Assembly (NCBI RefSeq): GCF_051014685.1
Contig: NC_135055.1
Coordinates: 10,776,001-10,840,000, forward strand
Source of the DNA: Ptiloglossa arizonensis
Taxonomy: Eukaryota > Arthropoda > Insecta > Hymenoptera > Colletidae
Length of the DNA stretch: 64,000 nt
Reading direction: 5' to 3'
Shown: positions 28,701 to 43,700 of the stretch, piece by piece
Layout of the letters: every line of letters begins with the position of its first letter
Numbering within the stretch: the stretch's first letter is position 1
Made by a program: the position numbers and the translations under genes
The notes under the pieces: model-generated
Database searches by the model: none
The model's input: only the letters and a program-made list of their open reading frames with translations
What the model was told of the DNA's origin: nothing

Positions 28701-31700
28701 GACAATTACACCGATGAAATTTACTAAACTTCACTTATTTGTAATTTTCAATGCAAACTGTTCTTCGTGGTTCGTACCGCGCTAAATTCGACAAAGAATC
28801 CTCTGAATGTTATTTGCATTTAATGAAAATATTTCACGGCATCAGAGATTTATTACTATCCTGGAAAAAATGAATATATCGGGCCAAGCATTTTACCAAT
28901 TTTTCTCGAGTCATTGAATTCAATATATTACGGAGAGCTGATGCGAAAACAAATTTAGTGGAAGAATATCGTAAATAATGAATTGAAACGATTATCTTCG
29001 TGCTCCTCTCTGCGAAAATAATATTAAACGATCGAAGAATAACGAAGAAATACGAAACATTTTCATTGTTTCTGCGTGAACGTTCGCATCAGAAACGAGT
29101 AAACCAAAATTCATTTGGTATTCTTCGCCATACGTGCAATGCATTTCATAAGATGATAAATATTCATCGCAAGAGATGAAAGGAAATTCGATTGTGAAGG
29201 CACGACGATATTGGAGACGAGCTTCTGCATAACGAAAACCACCAAAGGACTGAAAACGTAATATGTGCGTGTGCAAGGGTTTGATTTCCATAGAACATTT
29301 TCCATGTAATACTAAAGACATGTAGATGTGACCCGCAGTGATGCGTTGTATTCGTTGACTTTAAAAATGTATCGATCTTTTCTCATATCTTTCGTTGCCA
29401 TTTTATTAGAGAAAAATTCCAATTTAGAAAAATGCAACAGAATACCACTCTCTTATATTACCCGATCTATCGAGTTTTTAAAGTAGATTAAACCGTATAA
29501 AATTTAATAAAAATTATTGACTCTTATTCATTTTGATACGAAAGTAAAAGTTACTTACGTTTTTCTTTTGTTTTTTGTTTTTTTTTTACGTGGACATGTA
29601 TACGCTCAGTCGTCGTGAGATTGTTATTGCTGCAAAAAACATGGCTACAAAATATTGGTAATTGAATATCATTAAACTGATTTGTTATTTCAAATTATGA
29701 AAATATTACTGAGTTACGTGGCTCACTTGTCTCGTAAAAGAAATTTTGCCACAGGCTTTGAATCGTTTATTTAGCAATATTATAGATAAACATACAGCGA
29801 TATTCATCGGGAAGAGAATTCGTTCAAAAGAATAAGAAGTTAAAGCGAGTTTCGTAATTGTTTAAAATATGATTGCGATGGTATTGTCCGGTACAACTAA
29901 TTGTGTAATTGCATTATTTGGAGAAAGAACCTCGGAAATGGGTCGAGTGTTTAATAACGCATAGTTACGACGCTCTAATTTTAGAAATCTCTGTTTCTGC
30001 GATGAGCACATGTGTCATATAAAAGCTTCACTAAGCATTTCGTCACTCCGACGCTAGTTTCTCGATGACACATCATTATATCGGAATAGCAAGATTCAAT
30101 CCATTAACACCATTTTTCTTCCGATGAATTCATTCTTACGAAAATAATCTCTGCGATCTTTACTCGTAATATTAAGTTGTCGCCTTGGCGATGTTTAACT
30201 TTCATTTAAATTCATGAGATCTGCAAAGCATATAGATCTGCACTCTTAATTACCAGCTCCACGAAACACTCTATTAAGTTGTTTAACTTGGGTACACACA
30301 ATTTCATGCTACTAATGGAGAAGTAGGAAAACATTAAACTGATTTTTGTGAACCAACAGTTAGCGCAAACTTACGATGTGCGCGTCTAACTAGAACTTAA
30401 TAAGGATTAGTGTCGTTTGCTTTATATAGATTTTATCGTAAACAACTATGAAAATAACACTGTCGTCTCGAAAATGTGATCGAAGCTTAAGAAGTGAATA
30501 TTGTATACACTGAGACGAATAAATAGAAGTAATGAATCTGATTATTTATCAATTTTTAATTAATAAAAATTTATAATAGTAAACTTTAATAGTCAAATTT
30601 ATCAATTATTATTAAAGGTAATCAAGCAATATTTATCACACAGAATTTACGAGGAATTCGTGCAAAGTGTTCAAAACTGATTTTTACAAAGCTTTGAATA
30701 TTTATATATAGTAAAAGAACTAAAAAGATTGGTAACTTTGATAGTTAGGGCAATAAAAATACTCCAATTTTTTCATCAAAGTATATACCGTATTATTTAT
30801 TTTCTATCGAAAACCACGAAACATTTCTCTGAGAAGCTTCTACTTCTAATTGTTCTCAAGGTACCATTAAAAGAAGAAACTATAGAAGACAGTTTCATCC
30901 TTTAAATTTAAGCTGTTTCGATTATCAAAAAAGAAAATATACATCTCTTATTTTTAGTCGTTTTAAAATCCTGCAAAGTCTCGTCAAAATCGGTGTCGGA
31001 CACTTGACGATTGTTAATTGTTAACAGGAAATTTGAAACGTGGACAAGTTAGACAAAATATTACGTAAAAACAGGCAAACGCGTGTTGCTATTCAAGTTC
31101 GTATCATTTATTGGAATTTCGACACATAGGAGATCGTGCTAACGTAAATACGATTATTTTCCAGGCTCGGCGATCGAAAAATTATGCGAATGCGCGATGG
31201 AGGACAGCCTAGCTGACCGAGGCTCTGTCGTCAGGGCTGCCAGATGTCTTCTCGGTTCTGTGACAAGGGTCCTCTTACTGGCTGACATTGTCGTGGTCAA
31301 GCAACTCCTTCTTGCAAAGGACAAGGTGGCTCGCAGCCTTGGACGTCTCGAAAGTGTCTCGAACTTCACCGAATTCGTGAAAGCATTTAGCCAGTTTGGG
31401 GCAGAAATGGTGGAGCTTGCACACCTGACGGGTGATCGCCAAGTAAGTGATTAGTTTTATTTTTCTACAGATAGCACTTGTACGCAAGTGAGAGTAAGTA
31501 AACGATGTCTCTTGTAAGAAATAGATACTATATTAATCGTGAGAGAACTTCTGGAGTGTTGTTTCGACTGACCCTAGACAGTTCTAGATTATTTACAACT
31601 TGTAATGCTTTTTTTACCAGGACCTTTATCTCGATTCTAACTATCCTCTCAGTAGGCAAACTTAATAGTTTTGGTAATAACACGAAATGAATGTATACTT

Positions 31701-34700
31701 GATAGTTTGATAATTGCATAAAATGAATGTAAAGTTAGATTTGATAAACATAGTTTTGATAATGATATCAAATAAAGATATAATTTTTATAGTCATCGTA
31801 CGATTAAAATCAAATAATAAAGTAAGAGATAAACGCCTGTTGATGATTTGTTTCTGGTTGGTAGAAGAAAGAGTTTAAGATTTTAGAGGTTTATAGTACT
31901 CGTTGAGAAGATAAAAGAAAGAAAAAGTACAACATAGGCCCTCAAATCAATAGATCCTTTCGATGCATGTAAACAGAAAATATAATGTAAACGAAAAAAT
32001 TGGTTTGAAAGTGGATCAGAGTATAAGTCTACAATGTTCATGACACGATAAATGGTTGGTATTATAATCGTGTCGTTATTATGAAGAAAGACCCATTGAA
32101 TATCTTTTACAAATGTGAAAACAAAATTTTACATTTACATCGACAGGATCGACAGCTCTCAATGAGTGCTATAAACTCATTTGTAACATTCTACAAAACA
32201 CAATAGTAGTATTTGCTATTATATTGAAGTAACCTTCTTGTCAAAAGTTGTTTGTTTTGTTTTAGATTGCTTGTAGATTCTCCGTTCAGGCTAACCTAAA
32301 CAAAAAAATCTACTCACACACCTAGATGCTGTAATTGATTCCTATATAAACGAAGCTATTATATCTAGCTCTAAACGAAACAAAAACCCACTTTATACAC
32401 ACCTAGATGCTGCAATTGATTCCTATATAAAGGAAGCTATTAGATCTAGCTTATTATAGCCGCGAGAAACAGTTTAAGCAAATTGCCGTCTAGCGATGTT
32501 CGTTACGGCGTTGCTGGCTAATAAGAAGAGTTTAACCAGATAATCGTCTCACTGGCTTTAAACTCTTCTTATTAGCCAACATTTTCTAATGAACACCACT
32601 GGACGGCAATTTACTTAAACCATGTTTTCACTTAAGAATCAATCGCTACATTTGGATACATCTAAGTCAGAGTTCATTGAATCAGTTTTAATAATAAAGT
32701 TACTACCACCCCGAAATAAAAACCAGCAGTTTTTTGTCATAAAAAATGGACTATTATGGAATATTACAAATTCATTTAATTCGAATCTAGTAAACTTTAA
32801 TTTCGAGAGGAGTCTTAAATAACCCAACATTTCAAATTCGACAGAAGTCACCCTAGTTGTCGTTTCTATTTTCAAAAATCAACACTGCTATCACTTGCGA
32901 TGCAAAATACAATTTGCAATGCTTCGTTTCTACAAAGTTTGATGGAAACTGAACGAATAAGTTACCGTCTTCCGATTTTTTTATACTTAATATTTTAAAG
33001 AATAAAGTATTTTAAAGAATAGCTACGAACACCTTAATGAGAAGCAAGAGCTTCGGTTCAATTGTAACGTTGTTGTCGCAAATGTTACACATGAAACTTT
33101 GTCGTGGAATTATTATTAATTCTTTGATATTGTCCTTTTTCTACAGATCCGGTATAGAAATCTTTTTTTACCCGTAGCGATGTTGCGTGCATTGTCAAAA
33201 ATAGTTCGCCACGCAATACTTGGAAACGCTTGGGTTCATCGATTTCAAACGTGTAGTATCATCGACTCAATTCGGATAGCTGCATTAATCCTTATTTGGC
33301 TCGCACGGTGCTTGTCGTGTTCTTGACAAGCTTCGTAATTACTATTCCGAAAATACTTTCCATTATTTTGCACTTGTTTTAACGATACCATTAACCAACG
33401 GAACAATTGAAACAGAAATAATCGATCGCTGACGCCCATTTAATTGGTGACTGACGAAACCAACAATAGGAGAGAAAATGTAATTCCAATTTAAAACCAC
33501 CGTGTTGGAAACAGAATTCGAAGTGCTCTTCTTCTGTGGTACTTTAGGACGTTACGTTCAAAGTGAGTTTCGTTATTTTTACGGAAAATATTAGAAAGTG
33601 CATTTCGATAAAGTAAACTAGAAATTCGGTCTCTCCGTGAAGGACAATATTAAAGGGAAAACAAACATGAATTTCGGTTCTCGTCGATACATTCCATCAT
33701 CTGTACGAGGAAGCTTTTATAAATAAATTCTCCTTTCTTCTTTGCCTTACGAAAACTTATCCAAACCACGGAAAATACTCTTTGATGGATCATATACCAT
33801 CTACTTTAAGGATAGCATCAATAGAAAGTCTGACGCTCACTTACCTGATAAAAACATATAAAAGGTGCATTACTCGTGGAAATAGAATTGCTTTCTTCAG
33901 AGTCTCCGCTGTTATAACTTACACAGAAAGCTGTACTTCGCGCAAAAAACAATAGTGCTTTTGTATGCTGACAATCGGAAATATCTAGTCTTTGGAATAT
34001 GATTGCAAAAAAAAGAAAACAAATAATAACGATATCGTAAAGGTATCGATTTAGCCTGTAACAATTTACGAAATCGATCAAAAGTAACGTGTCCTACTAC
34101 AATCGATTAAAATAACGTTACATAATTTCATATACGAGATAACTAAGTTTTAGTTTCGTAAAATCTATATACTTAGGCAAGTTTTAAACTACTACAAAGC
34201 GTACTACTCAAATATATCTGTTACTCGATTGTTCCGTTTTGGTCCATAACATTTTATTGTGAAACAAAACAATCACAAATCGATCGACAAAATATATCAA
34301 TATTCGACAAATTTTTGTTATAGATGGATATACAATTTTATCAAGTGTTCATCTTCCTAAAATCATATATAGATATTGAATTCGTTAAATTTTATTTGAA
34401 AAGTTTAATTTCCATAGAAATTACGACCAGTTACATGAAATCATTTTTCTTAGCTTGGGAAAAGTATCATCGAATCATCCAAGATAGGAAGCAATCCAAT
34501 GTTCAACTTTGAACAAATATAAAAAATCGAAAATTATAGATAGCGATATTAATGTGGATTATAAATCTTCCTTGTTTCTTAATTTTTGATGATTTGTTCA
34601 TCAGATACTGTTTCCACCAAATCTTTTTCTATAAGAAAAACACAAATTAAAATTTTGCAATCAAATTTAACGAATCTGCAGTTTAATCTATGCAATCGAT

Positions 34701-37700
34701 AAACTGTTACGTAGTTGATAAACATCTTATAAAATTACTTATTCGTGTTGAAAGAAAATCTCGAAATCTACTTTTTTCTTTAATCCGTCAACCTTAGGAA
34801 CAACCCTTCGAGACTTCTATTTACGATGTCCAAAGTCTGAAGCCAAAGTTGGTAGAGAATGTTTGGAATGCGACGAATGGAGAAATGAAACAGCAGTGCA
34901 TGCTCGTAGAACAATAGTGAATGGAAGAAATGTTTTGAATTTCTAGAATGATCTCAAAGACGAACGACGAAGGGCGCAGATGGCCGCTGCTCGCCAAGTT
35001 TTGGAAAGGAGTACCATGATGTTGCTGACATCTAGTAAAACCTGCTTGAGGCATCCGGAATGTCCATCTGCCAGAGAGAACAGGGACACTGTGTTCTGTC
35101 AGATGAGAAGAGCCATGGATTTGATACACTACGTTGTCAAAGACGGTGTGTTGGACTGCAGCGAATCACAGTCGTACTCGAACTCCCAGGTAGGTGATTC
35201 AATCAAGATACAGGCAATCAAAAAATAAAATAAAAATTGAATACAATTCGTTGATGATTATCGTATGTATACACGATAATCGCACGTTAAAGTATTTAAA
35301 ACAAAGTTAGTGGGATATTGAACAATAATTTTAGTTTCTCGTTTCGTTACGAAGCGATACAAACATTTAAAAAATAGAATAAAAGTCTAAAATAATTCGT
35401 TAAAAAGAAGTCAGTAGAGTAATAAACGAAAATTATAGTCCAATTAAGGAATCGTGCATAAATTGAAGAAAAGAGATATACATTGCAAAAATCTAGAGAT
35501 ATTCTATATATTGCAATATTATGAACAATAAAGGAGTTTCAATGATTCCATAGGTATTGAATATTTTGTCGGTTAAAATTAGAAATATTTTTATGTTTAG
35601 ATAGAAGTTTGTTGGCTCCTCTTTCTAAACATAGTCCTATCACAATATGTACTCTCACTTTGACTCTTTTTAGCATATATGTATATACTAGACGGGTATG
35701 CAAACTTATGTTACCGCATGTAGATTTAGGATTTCCGTAAACCTTGTACGTAGGCTTTGAAATTTGATGATACATATAAGAATTATGATACAACGATATT
35801 GAAAAATCTAGAAATACCTCGTTTTTGGGGGGAAATTTTTCAGATTTACCACGTATAACAATTTTGAATATTCTATTTTGTATAGAGCATACACAGTCGT
35901 TTTTAAATTATACTTTCCAAGATGTGCGCTTATGCGCATCCTATTTAATGAAACTAAAACGTTTAATTGCGATCCACGAATGCAATTGCGTGTAAATATA
36001 AATAATAAAATGAACAGTATCAGAATGATACAGGAATGAATCTGTAAGAGTGAGAATTATTATTCTTTCAAACGACCTATTAAATCGTATAATAATGTTA
36101 CACGTAATACGTTCTTGACTCGTGGCATAAATAAACATGGTTTAATAAACCCTTAAGGATGCAATGGCCTATACTTCGCGGACTTTTGGCGCCACCGAAC
36201 GATGTTTATTGTCTTCTCACGTTACATATAAACGTCGACATACATTCGTAGAAATCATGCAAGGATAGAGAGAGAATCGTTTACAATGAAATATATGAGA
36301 GAACTTGGAACAAATCCAAGGAGCTTTCGTTCGCTAAGTTGTGATCCGTGGCTAACCCATAACGCACGATTTCGGTGACCTTGTGCAGCATTGGCCGGCT
36401 AGCAAGACGTAATAGACGAGAAATCGAAATGATCTTCTTATGGTCGCCAGAACCATAAAGAATGACTGTGATTTCCGTAATAGCTTCTTCCATTGACGAA
36501 CAAAAAGAGAAACGCCAAGGAGGCTGAATAGCTGAAATAAATCAAAAAACGAACGTTACGGTTCGATTACTATTTTCAGAGAAATTCGATAGTGAAAGAG
36601 ACAAAAAATAGAACAGTTGGGCAAGAAAATTGTCAACGATACGCATAAATTAAACACAGATCGTTCGTTGCCTCCACTTTCCGACTGAACTAAATATTAC
36701 ACAACTGTTTTTTAAGATTGTAAAACAATCGTTAAAAATGAAAGCAAATATGTTCATTTCTTTCATTCTGTAACTAGTTTCTAGAAAGAAAGAATCCTTG
36801 GAGAAAACTAAACAATAAGAATAAAAAATACATTGACTTTATCATCGTGAACAATTTTCATATGTACATTTAGGTAATTATTGCTTTTAATTATTTCTCG
36901 TTGGTTTACTTTCTCCTTTTTTTTTATACATTGGTACAATTTAATGGAGCAGAAGTAATAATGCCCAACATACAAGAATTTTATTTTATTTGTGGTTTTC
37001 TTTCAAATTCGATTAACTCCCATAATTATTTTCGAGTGTTTACAATTATAATTTTAATTTCATATTTATAGATCACAATTAATGAATTCGAAATTTCAGC
37101 GAAAGGCTCCAATTTTATAGAAACAACACGAACTGATACGATAGAAATAAAATTGATTTTAAAAAAGAACAAAGGATAAATAAAGTTTAAACAATGAAAT
37201 TAAAAATGTAGAGTTATTGCGTGTTATCGTTGTTAGGTCTGGGTTAGGTAAATATAATACAGTTGTATATTTTCAAAAGAAATATGTCTATTTCTTTCTT
37301 TCGACGTTTCAGTCTCCTTTTTCTAGGTCTTTGTCGAAAAACTATTACAGAATTTCCACTGATGTTATTCAACTACAAATTCCATACAAATTAAAATTAA
37401 TACCAACATTAAACAAATAAGTATACGCGTGCATTGTTTCAGAAAGTCTAAACAATTATTTTTTCCTAATAAAAGAATTTATTCGCATCGGTGTGTACGA
37501 ATGATATAATACTTCGTAACGGACATCGATCGTCCAGTAGCAGACGCCCGGTGTATCAAGTTCCTAAATTGAATTCGCATTCTGATCTCTGGAAAGGGGT
37601 AGAAAATAGCACGGAAGATGGAAAATTTGACCTCGACACGTTTTATTCCCTACGGAGATGACGTTGCCGGTGGAAACGCGAAGGATGCACCCTTGCGCTC

Positions 37701-40700
37701 GACAATTTTTGGATTTAATCTACTCGATGGTTTCTTATCCGATGCGCGCGATGAAATGTGGTAGCCGAACGTTGAAAACATTCCAAAATGTATTCCATAC
37801 GCGAGCCAAAATGCCAACACCGTCTGGAGAACGCGTCCGCAACTGGAGCATTTTCGAAATTTAAGAAAGACCTCCACCGTGGAATGGAAGCGATGTATCG
37901 ACAGCGATGCAAATTGATATCGTACCGCGGATAAAGCCGACGCATAGCGAACGACGCCGAAATGGATGTCATCAACGTTGCGGGGCAATCTTCGGCACGT
38001 GCCAAATTGCAGCCTCGCGATTCCGGTGCATTAATGCACCGACATTATTTAAATTTCTTGCCAGCCAGGCATCGGGAGGGCAGCCAAATCTCACGGAAGA
38101 ACAATGGACTAGATACCGGGAATTTATTTAGTTTAAATGGTACCACATTGCCCACTTCTCGGTGAACTTATGAAGCGATAACTGAATTAAACGCGGTGCA
38201 TATTATATGCGCTGAAACGCGAGATCGTGGCCCCGAACTACGTAGAAGACAGTTTCCAGACGTTACATCTAGCAGATGTCTCGCACTCGGGGCACACGAT
38301 TAAAAACTAAACGATCAATTTATTACGAAGTCGTTCGTTGTACCTTCAGCCACTTCCTGTGTACAAATTATTTATAACGAAAATTTGTTTCCAACGAATT
38401 GGTGCGAAACTCGATGCAAGGTATACTCTGGTAGTTTTTTAACATTTCATGACTAAACAAACATCTGGACAGGTCATAGCCACATCCAGTTAAAAATTGA
38501 GGCAATAGACGTATTTAATCGAGGCTCGACAGTAGGGTTGAAACTATTCGAACAATTTAATATTCGAACAATTTGATATTCGAAAATTTTACAAGTATTC
38601 GAATGTTACGAATAAAGTTTCAATACTTGAATATTTGGATATCATCTGAATCGATAAATGCGTTCCTGACCTGGAATCAAATTGCTCGAAAAAAGTTCAT
38701 CGGTTTTTGTAGAAACGCAAATTTAGTCGGGCAAAAGTCTTCGTTCGTATCTTCACTCGTGAATATTCAAACCTCGAAAAGTCTTCGATGAAATCTCGAA
38801 TAACAGTCTCCAAACTATTAACATTTCGAACAACTTTTAAAACCGATAAAGAATTATTTTAATTCCAATGTAGTAAACGTAGTTGTTATCGTATAACTTA
38901 TATACTTACAATTGGTTTAAATATACGATACGTAAAACTTACTAAAGCGCATGTCTTTATTAGGCTATTGGTCTCTCGCCATTCTTGATAATATAAAAAG
39001 AATTAATTTACACAGAAAGTAGAAGCGAATACGTTTCGTGTCTATAAAGTTTGAAAAATTTACACGGTTAATACAGACCACAAACGTGTGCATTATAATT
39101 GAATTTTAAATTTCTCACGGTCGTTCGTTCGCGTTAATTCAATTATGGAATAACCTTATTTTTAGGTTCTAGTCGTTTCTGGTAACGGAGATTAATTTTC
39201 TAATTACAGAAGATTACTTCTTATAAAAGGTTTATATCTCTAAATTAAAATCGTGTTCAATCGTTTCGTTGTAGTTTTTTTAATTTCATTCAAAGTATCC
39301 ACCTTATAAAAAATATGATAAAGAGTGAAACCATTAACCAACCATTTAGAAAAATACTTGAAGTAACAAAGCAGTTTATATCGTGCAGATGAACCAATAT
39401 TCAAGAACCTTTAAAGGCAAAAGTAACACGAGATGCTCATTCGTGTTCAAGGATCGCGTGTCAGTAATTGCACCAGAAAAATGTATAATCTTCAACAGAG
39501 ATATTTTATAGTCGAATGCACCCTACACGTAGTTCAATGCAATCGGTTCAACTTCAATTACGTATACTGACCAGAGAACAGAATATATTTAAATACAGTA
39601 CGTCATCAATGTTCCACGTATCTATAGACAATTATACTAAACCGTGTTTTCTAAATAAACATAATACTATCCTGCAACACAAATGCAATATTAAATGTGA
39701 ATTTCCATCGAATTCCATCTCTTCATTTTGGGTAAAATATTTGATAAAAACATTATAAAATCAGAAATTAAAAATCAATAAACGGTTCGTAAAAATAATT
39801 TTTGTAGCACTATCGAATACTTGGTATATTTTTAAAATATATTATATTGATTCACGGAAAGAAAAATATATACAAATTGTTTCAACCCTTTCGTCTAAAA
39901 TAGTTTTCGTTACAGTATGGCACACACGTTTTTAATTGAAATGTAAAACTGTGCGCGTTGGAAAACAAAGTATGCAGTTATCGTACGTTGCGGAGAAAAT
40001 TACATTCAAAGGGTACACGATATTGTGAATGTAAAGAAAAAAAGGGGTAGAGGGGGAGAAAGTTTGTCTGACTTTGTAATTAATTCCAGAGTCCACAGCA
40101 AGAGGACTGGGACAGCAGCACAGCTTTCTCCGCATTGAAACACTTCGAGAGACTCGTGGAAACAACAAGGATGACCCTTCTAGGGCCAGGTTGTCGAGAA
40201 ACACTCACGTCGGCGCTCGATACCGTCGTCGAAAGGACACAGGACTTCACTGACAGCGCATACACCAGCCACGAGCACAGAGAGAATATCCTTTTGCTCT
40301 GCGATCGTGCGAAACTGGAGCTCAATACGTTGCTGCGAATCGGTAACAGCATGGTAAGGAACATTTTCATTCGATAGTTTCCAAGTATTCGTTAAAGTTC
40401 CCATCTCTAACGAGAAACAACCTCAAGGCGTTCAATGCTAATAATAACTTGTAGATTCGAAGCGCACCCAAATATAAGGAACACTTATATTCACTTTTTA
40501 AGTAGCAATTCAAGCGTGAAGGGTGAAACTGCCCTTCAAAGTTGTGCATTGGTAACCCTCTGATGGCTATTTTAAGAATTGTGAAAACAGGGAAGTCGCC
40601 CCTCAATTGCTATTTTGAGTGCAGGGAAACTTTATAGGCAAATTCTTTCCAAGTTTTAATGGAAAATAACACAGAGTACAGATTGGTCTAAAAATACAGA

Positions 40701-43700
40701 AATACGTGAGTGAAAGAATCATTTTTAACTCCTTACTGCGTGAATTTTATTTTCTCTTTCGAAAGAGCAATTATTTTTTTAATCATTCACACATTTACGA
40801 ATTAAACGATACGCAAACTAAACAATAAATAGGTGAACTTGCAGAACAGGTTTTATGTTATTATTTTACTGTAAAGTTCTTAATGCACGTAAAATACTGT
40901 AATTTTCAAAATGAACGTATCTAAAATCGAAAAACGTGGTGATGTAGCAATTAAACTAAAATACCGATTAGTTTAAAATTTAAAACATTTCACTGACTCT
41001 TTCGTAAAATCCTCAATGTACAATATGATTTTCATTTTGTTTATATGTAAAAAACTAAATGTTAATTTAATTCTATAGATTATGTAATTTCATAATGTCA
41101 ATTTATCCTTCTTCTGCATTTACTAAGAAATCATTGATAGTATGTATATAAATAGGATGTTGCTAGTGAAAGGCTAACTATTCAGTGTCGTCTAAAAAAA
41201 GAAAAGCTACAATTACACATTTTATATTTTTAATTATCAATATGTGTACAGTGTCGGTGGAAAAAGTACACATTTACGATCGACTGTAAATTTAGTATGA
41301 AAACAGTTCGCTGTTTCCCCCTTTAAAAAAGTTTTCGAACAAAAGTGATAAAAGTGAATTACTAGTATTAACTTTTCTATTAATTCTGTTTTTTAATGTG
41401 CACACCGCGCGTTACTTTACTTTCAAAACTCAACAAGAATTTGTAATAAAACGCTCTTCTCCTACAGTTTACGAAACAACGTTAAGAGAGGTGAAACATC
41501 GAGAATAGTTTCTTCCCTTTGATATAAATTTCCAAAAAAGATACTCGTTGTTTAATTTTTTTTTTTTTTATAGATATTACTCGATTGTTCAATACTATAA
41601 GACAAACCGTTAAATATGATACAAAGATGATACAATCGAAAAGTATATTCGAAACATACAATTGGTGATAATTTAGCGATGATTTTTATCATCGGTGAAA
41701 TGAACTCGCTGTTATCGAAATACGCGTTAAAGATACGTGAATTTATACCCGTTGCATTTGCATTAAATCGAACTGACTAATTGAAATGGGCCCCTTTATC
41801 GAGGATTCGAAGCTTCGTTGCTTTGAATAGAAAATCGATATGGCTTTTGGTATTCGCAAAACGAAGAAATCACACTGCCGATAATGTCTAACCGTGGGCA
41901 GAACAATTTGCCCGAGTGAAGGGAAGATTTGACGCAAAAAAATTTCATATAATACCGGATTGTACGTGGAAACGTAATCCGAGTTGGCTTGGTTCGCGTT
42001 GAAAAGAGCTGACATTCCGACGTAAATCCGAATGAACGAGCAGGCTAAACTGAATCAGTTATAAGAGCCTATTGCCAATGAATGGACACGGGAGACCAGC
42101 CGGGCAATTCCCTCTTTAAAAATGAAGGTAAAAAGACACTTTCCTCTTTGTCAGTGAACGTCGAGTGTATTCATAAAAATACCCACTGCACATTCGAACG
42201 CGTAATGTTTTCCTTTTAAAAATACACCGACAACAATTCATTTTTGAAATAATCGCACATTTTTTATATCATACGGGACCGTTGTCCGCTTAATGAGTAC
42301 CGAATCGAAAGAAAATGCAAAGTGACTCGCAGTAGTCACACTTGAATAACATCATTTACACGTAATTATCTGCTGTTTCTGTCGACACTGATAAACGTTA
42401 GACGCATTTAAACATTGTGCTATATTATCAGGAACAAAGGTGATAGAGTTGCTGGTTCTAACGAGGTACTCTATATATAAAGAAAAATGTTTACCATTGT
42501 TTTAGTACGTTCACTACAAAGACGATTTTTCAAATTTTTCTCTCGGCACTGCTTTTGGTTTTTTCATCATTTGTGCTTTCACCAAAAGTTTCCGTAGAGG
42601 TCTCGCTATTTAAACAATTGTTCAGTTTTTACATAGCCTTATTCGTATTTGAATGTTAATCCTTAAAAATAGCTGTATAGTGATCGAAACAATACTACTG
42701 TACAGACTTTTGCAAATTTATCTGAAATGAAAATAGGAAACGACTACATGTTTGAAATTATATTTCAATCTTTCAATAACTGAAAATCGATTTATTTGGA
42801 AGGACAGGTATTTCAAATAAGCTTTGAAATAACAGTGATATCGTTTCAATAACGAATAAATATTTACTCGACTACCCTAAAATTGATTCGTTATTTATAA
42901 ACAGAAAATTCGTATTTCAACGAAACACGTCAAATTTTCGTCTTATTTTAATCATAGAATATTATAGCAGAATTTGTACGAGTATCTGTTGGACATTCTG
43001 TTTATTTATGATTTGTACACATCGTTTAGTCGAAGTTATAAATACATATGTACGATGGACGATGAATGCACGAAGTTTCAATTAAGTGTATTCGATATAT
43101 CACGAATGTAAACGTTTCATCAATTTGATGCCACAAATAGATTTGTAATTTCCTCGATTTATTTATACTTAAAATACACGAAGGTATTTAAAGGCGTTCA
43201 ATTTTCGGAACAGATCGGTGATTTCGAAAAGTATCTCGTTATTCCAAATACAAAAAAGACAATTATTAAGTGAAAATCGTGGTCTCGTGTACGAACATGT
43301 TTTACTAAATTTTCTACGTTGACTTAATTCCAAAACTCGTTGCACCAATTGCAATAGATATTCGAAAGTTCTTCCTTCTGTAAGGGCACACACTTTTATG
43401 CACTAAACTTGACAAAGTATTAATCATAATTATTCAAATCTTACTATTCCGACGATCGAAGGTAATGTGGATACTCCAAAATATTAAAAATTAATCAGGA
43501 ATGTATATTTCCTTCGTTGGAAAAATTAATATCTCTTCCGAGAGCCTTTTCTCCAGCTGAAAACATAGTAACTGAAAAGATGCTCATAGTAAAAAAAAAA
43601 TAAACACATCAGATTTCTTTGATCAAACTAGAAATACTTCATAAAATATAGTCACAAAAATATCTTAAGTGAAAATAAAGTTTAAAAAAGATTCAAGAAC

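Larger units (their letters stand above)
18331..31164 (+). other. giant first visible intron, segment 3
   Basis: AT-rich at 18.5-19.5 kb, then a broad GC-richer zone about 19.8-23.7 kb without a recognisable gene, then AT-rich to exon B. Includes a possible miniature element (24811-25035), a TA run near 27990-28005 and poly-T at 25474-25489. Frames at 28107-28448 and 28992-29321 on the minus strand are unrecognised. Confidence 0.6.
31443..34946 (+). other. alpha-catulin intron between exons B and C
   Basis: About 3.5 kb of AT-rich sequence. It holds an imperfect tandem duplication (32297-32450) directly followed by a foldback element (32472-32620). No protein-like frame seen. Confidence 0.85.
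35190..40089 (+). other. alpha-catulin intron between exons C and D
   Basis: 4.9 kb. Contains the antisense exon candidate (36281-36531), a GC-rich island at about 37540-38150 with a 112-codon minus-strand frame ending beside an AATAAA near 37640, and a 16-bp repeat (38544-38592). The rest is AT-rich. Confidence 0.8.

Noticed and set aside
41248..41300. ACAGTGTCGGTGGAAAAAGT resembling a Tc1 end
   Set aside because: Only one end is seen, and no transposase or target duplication.
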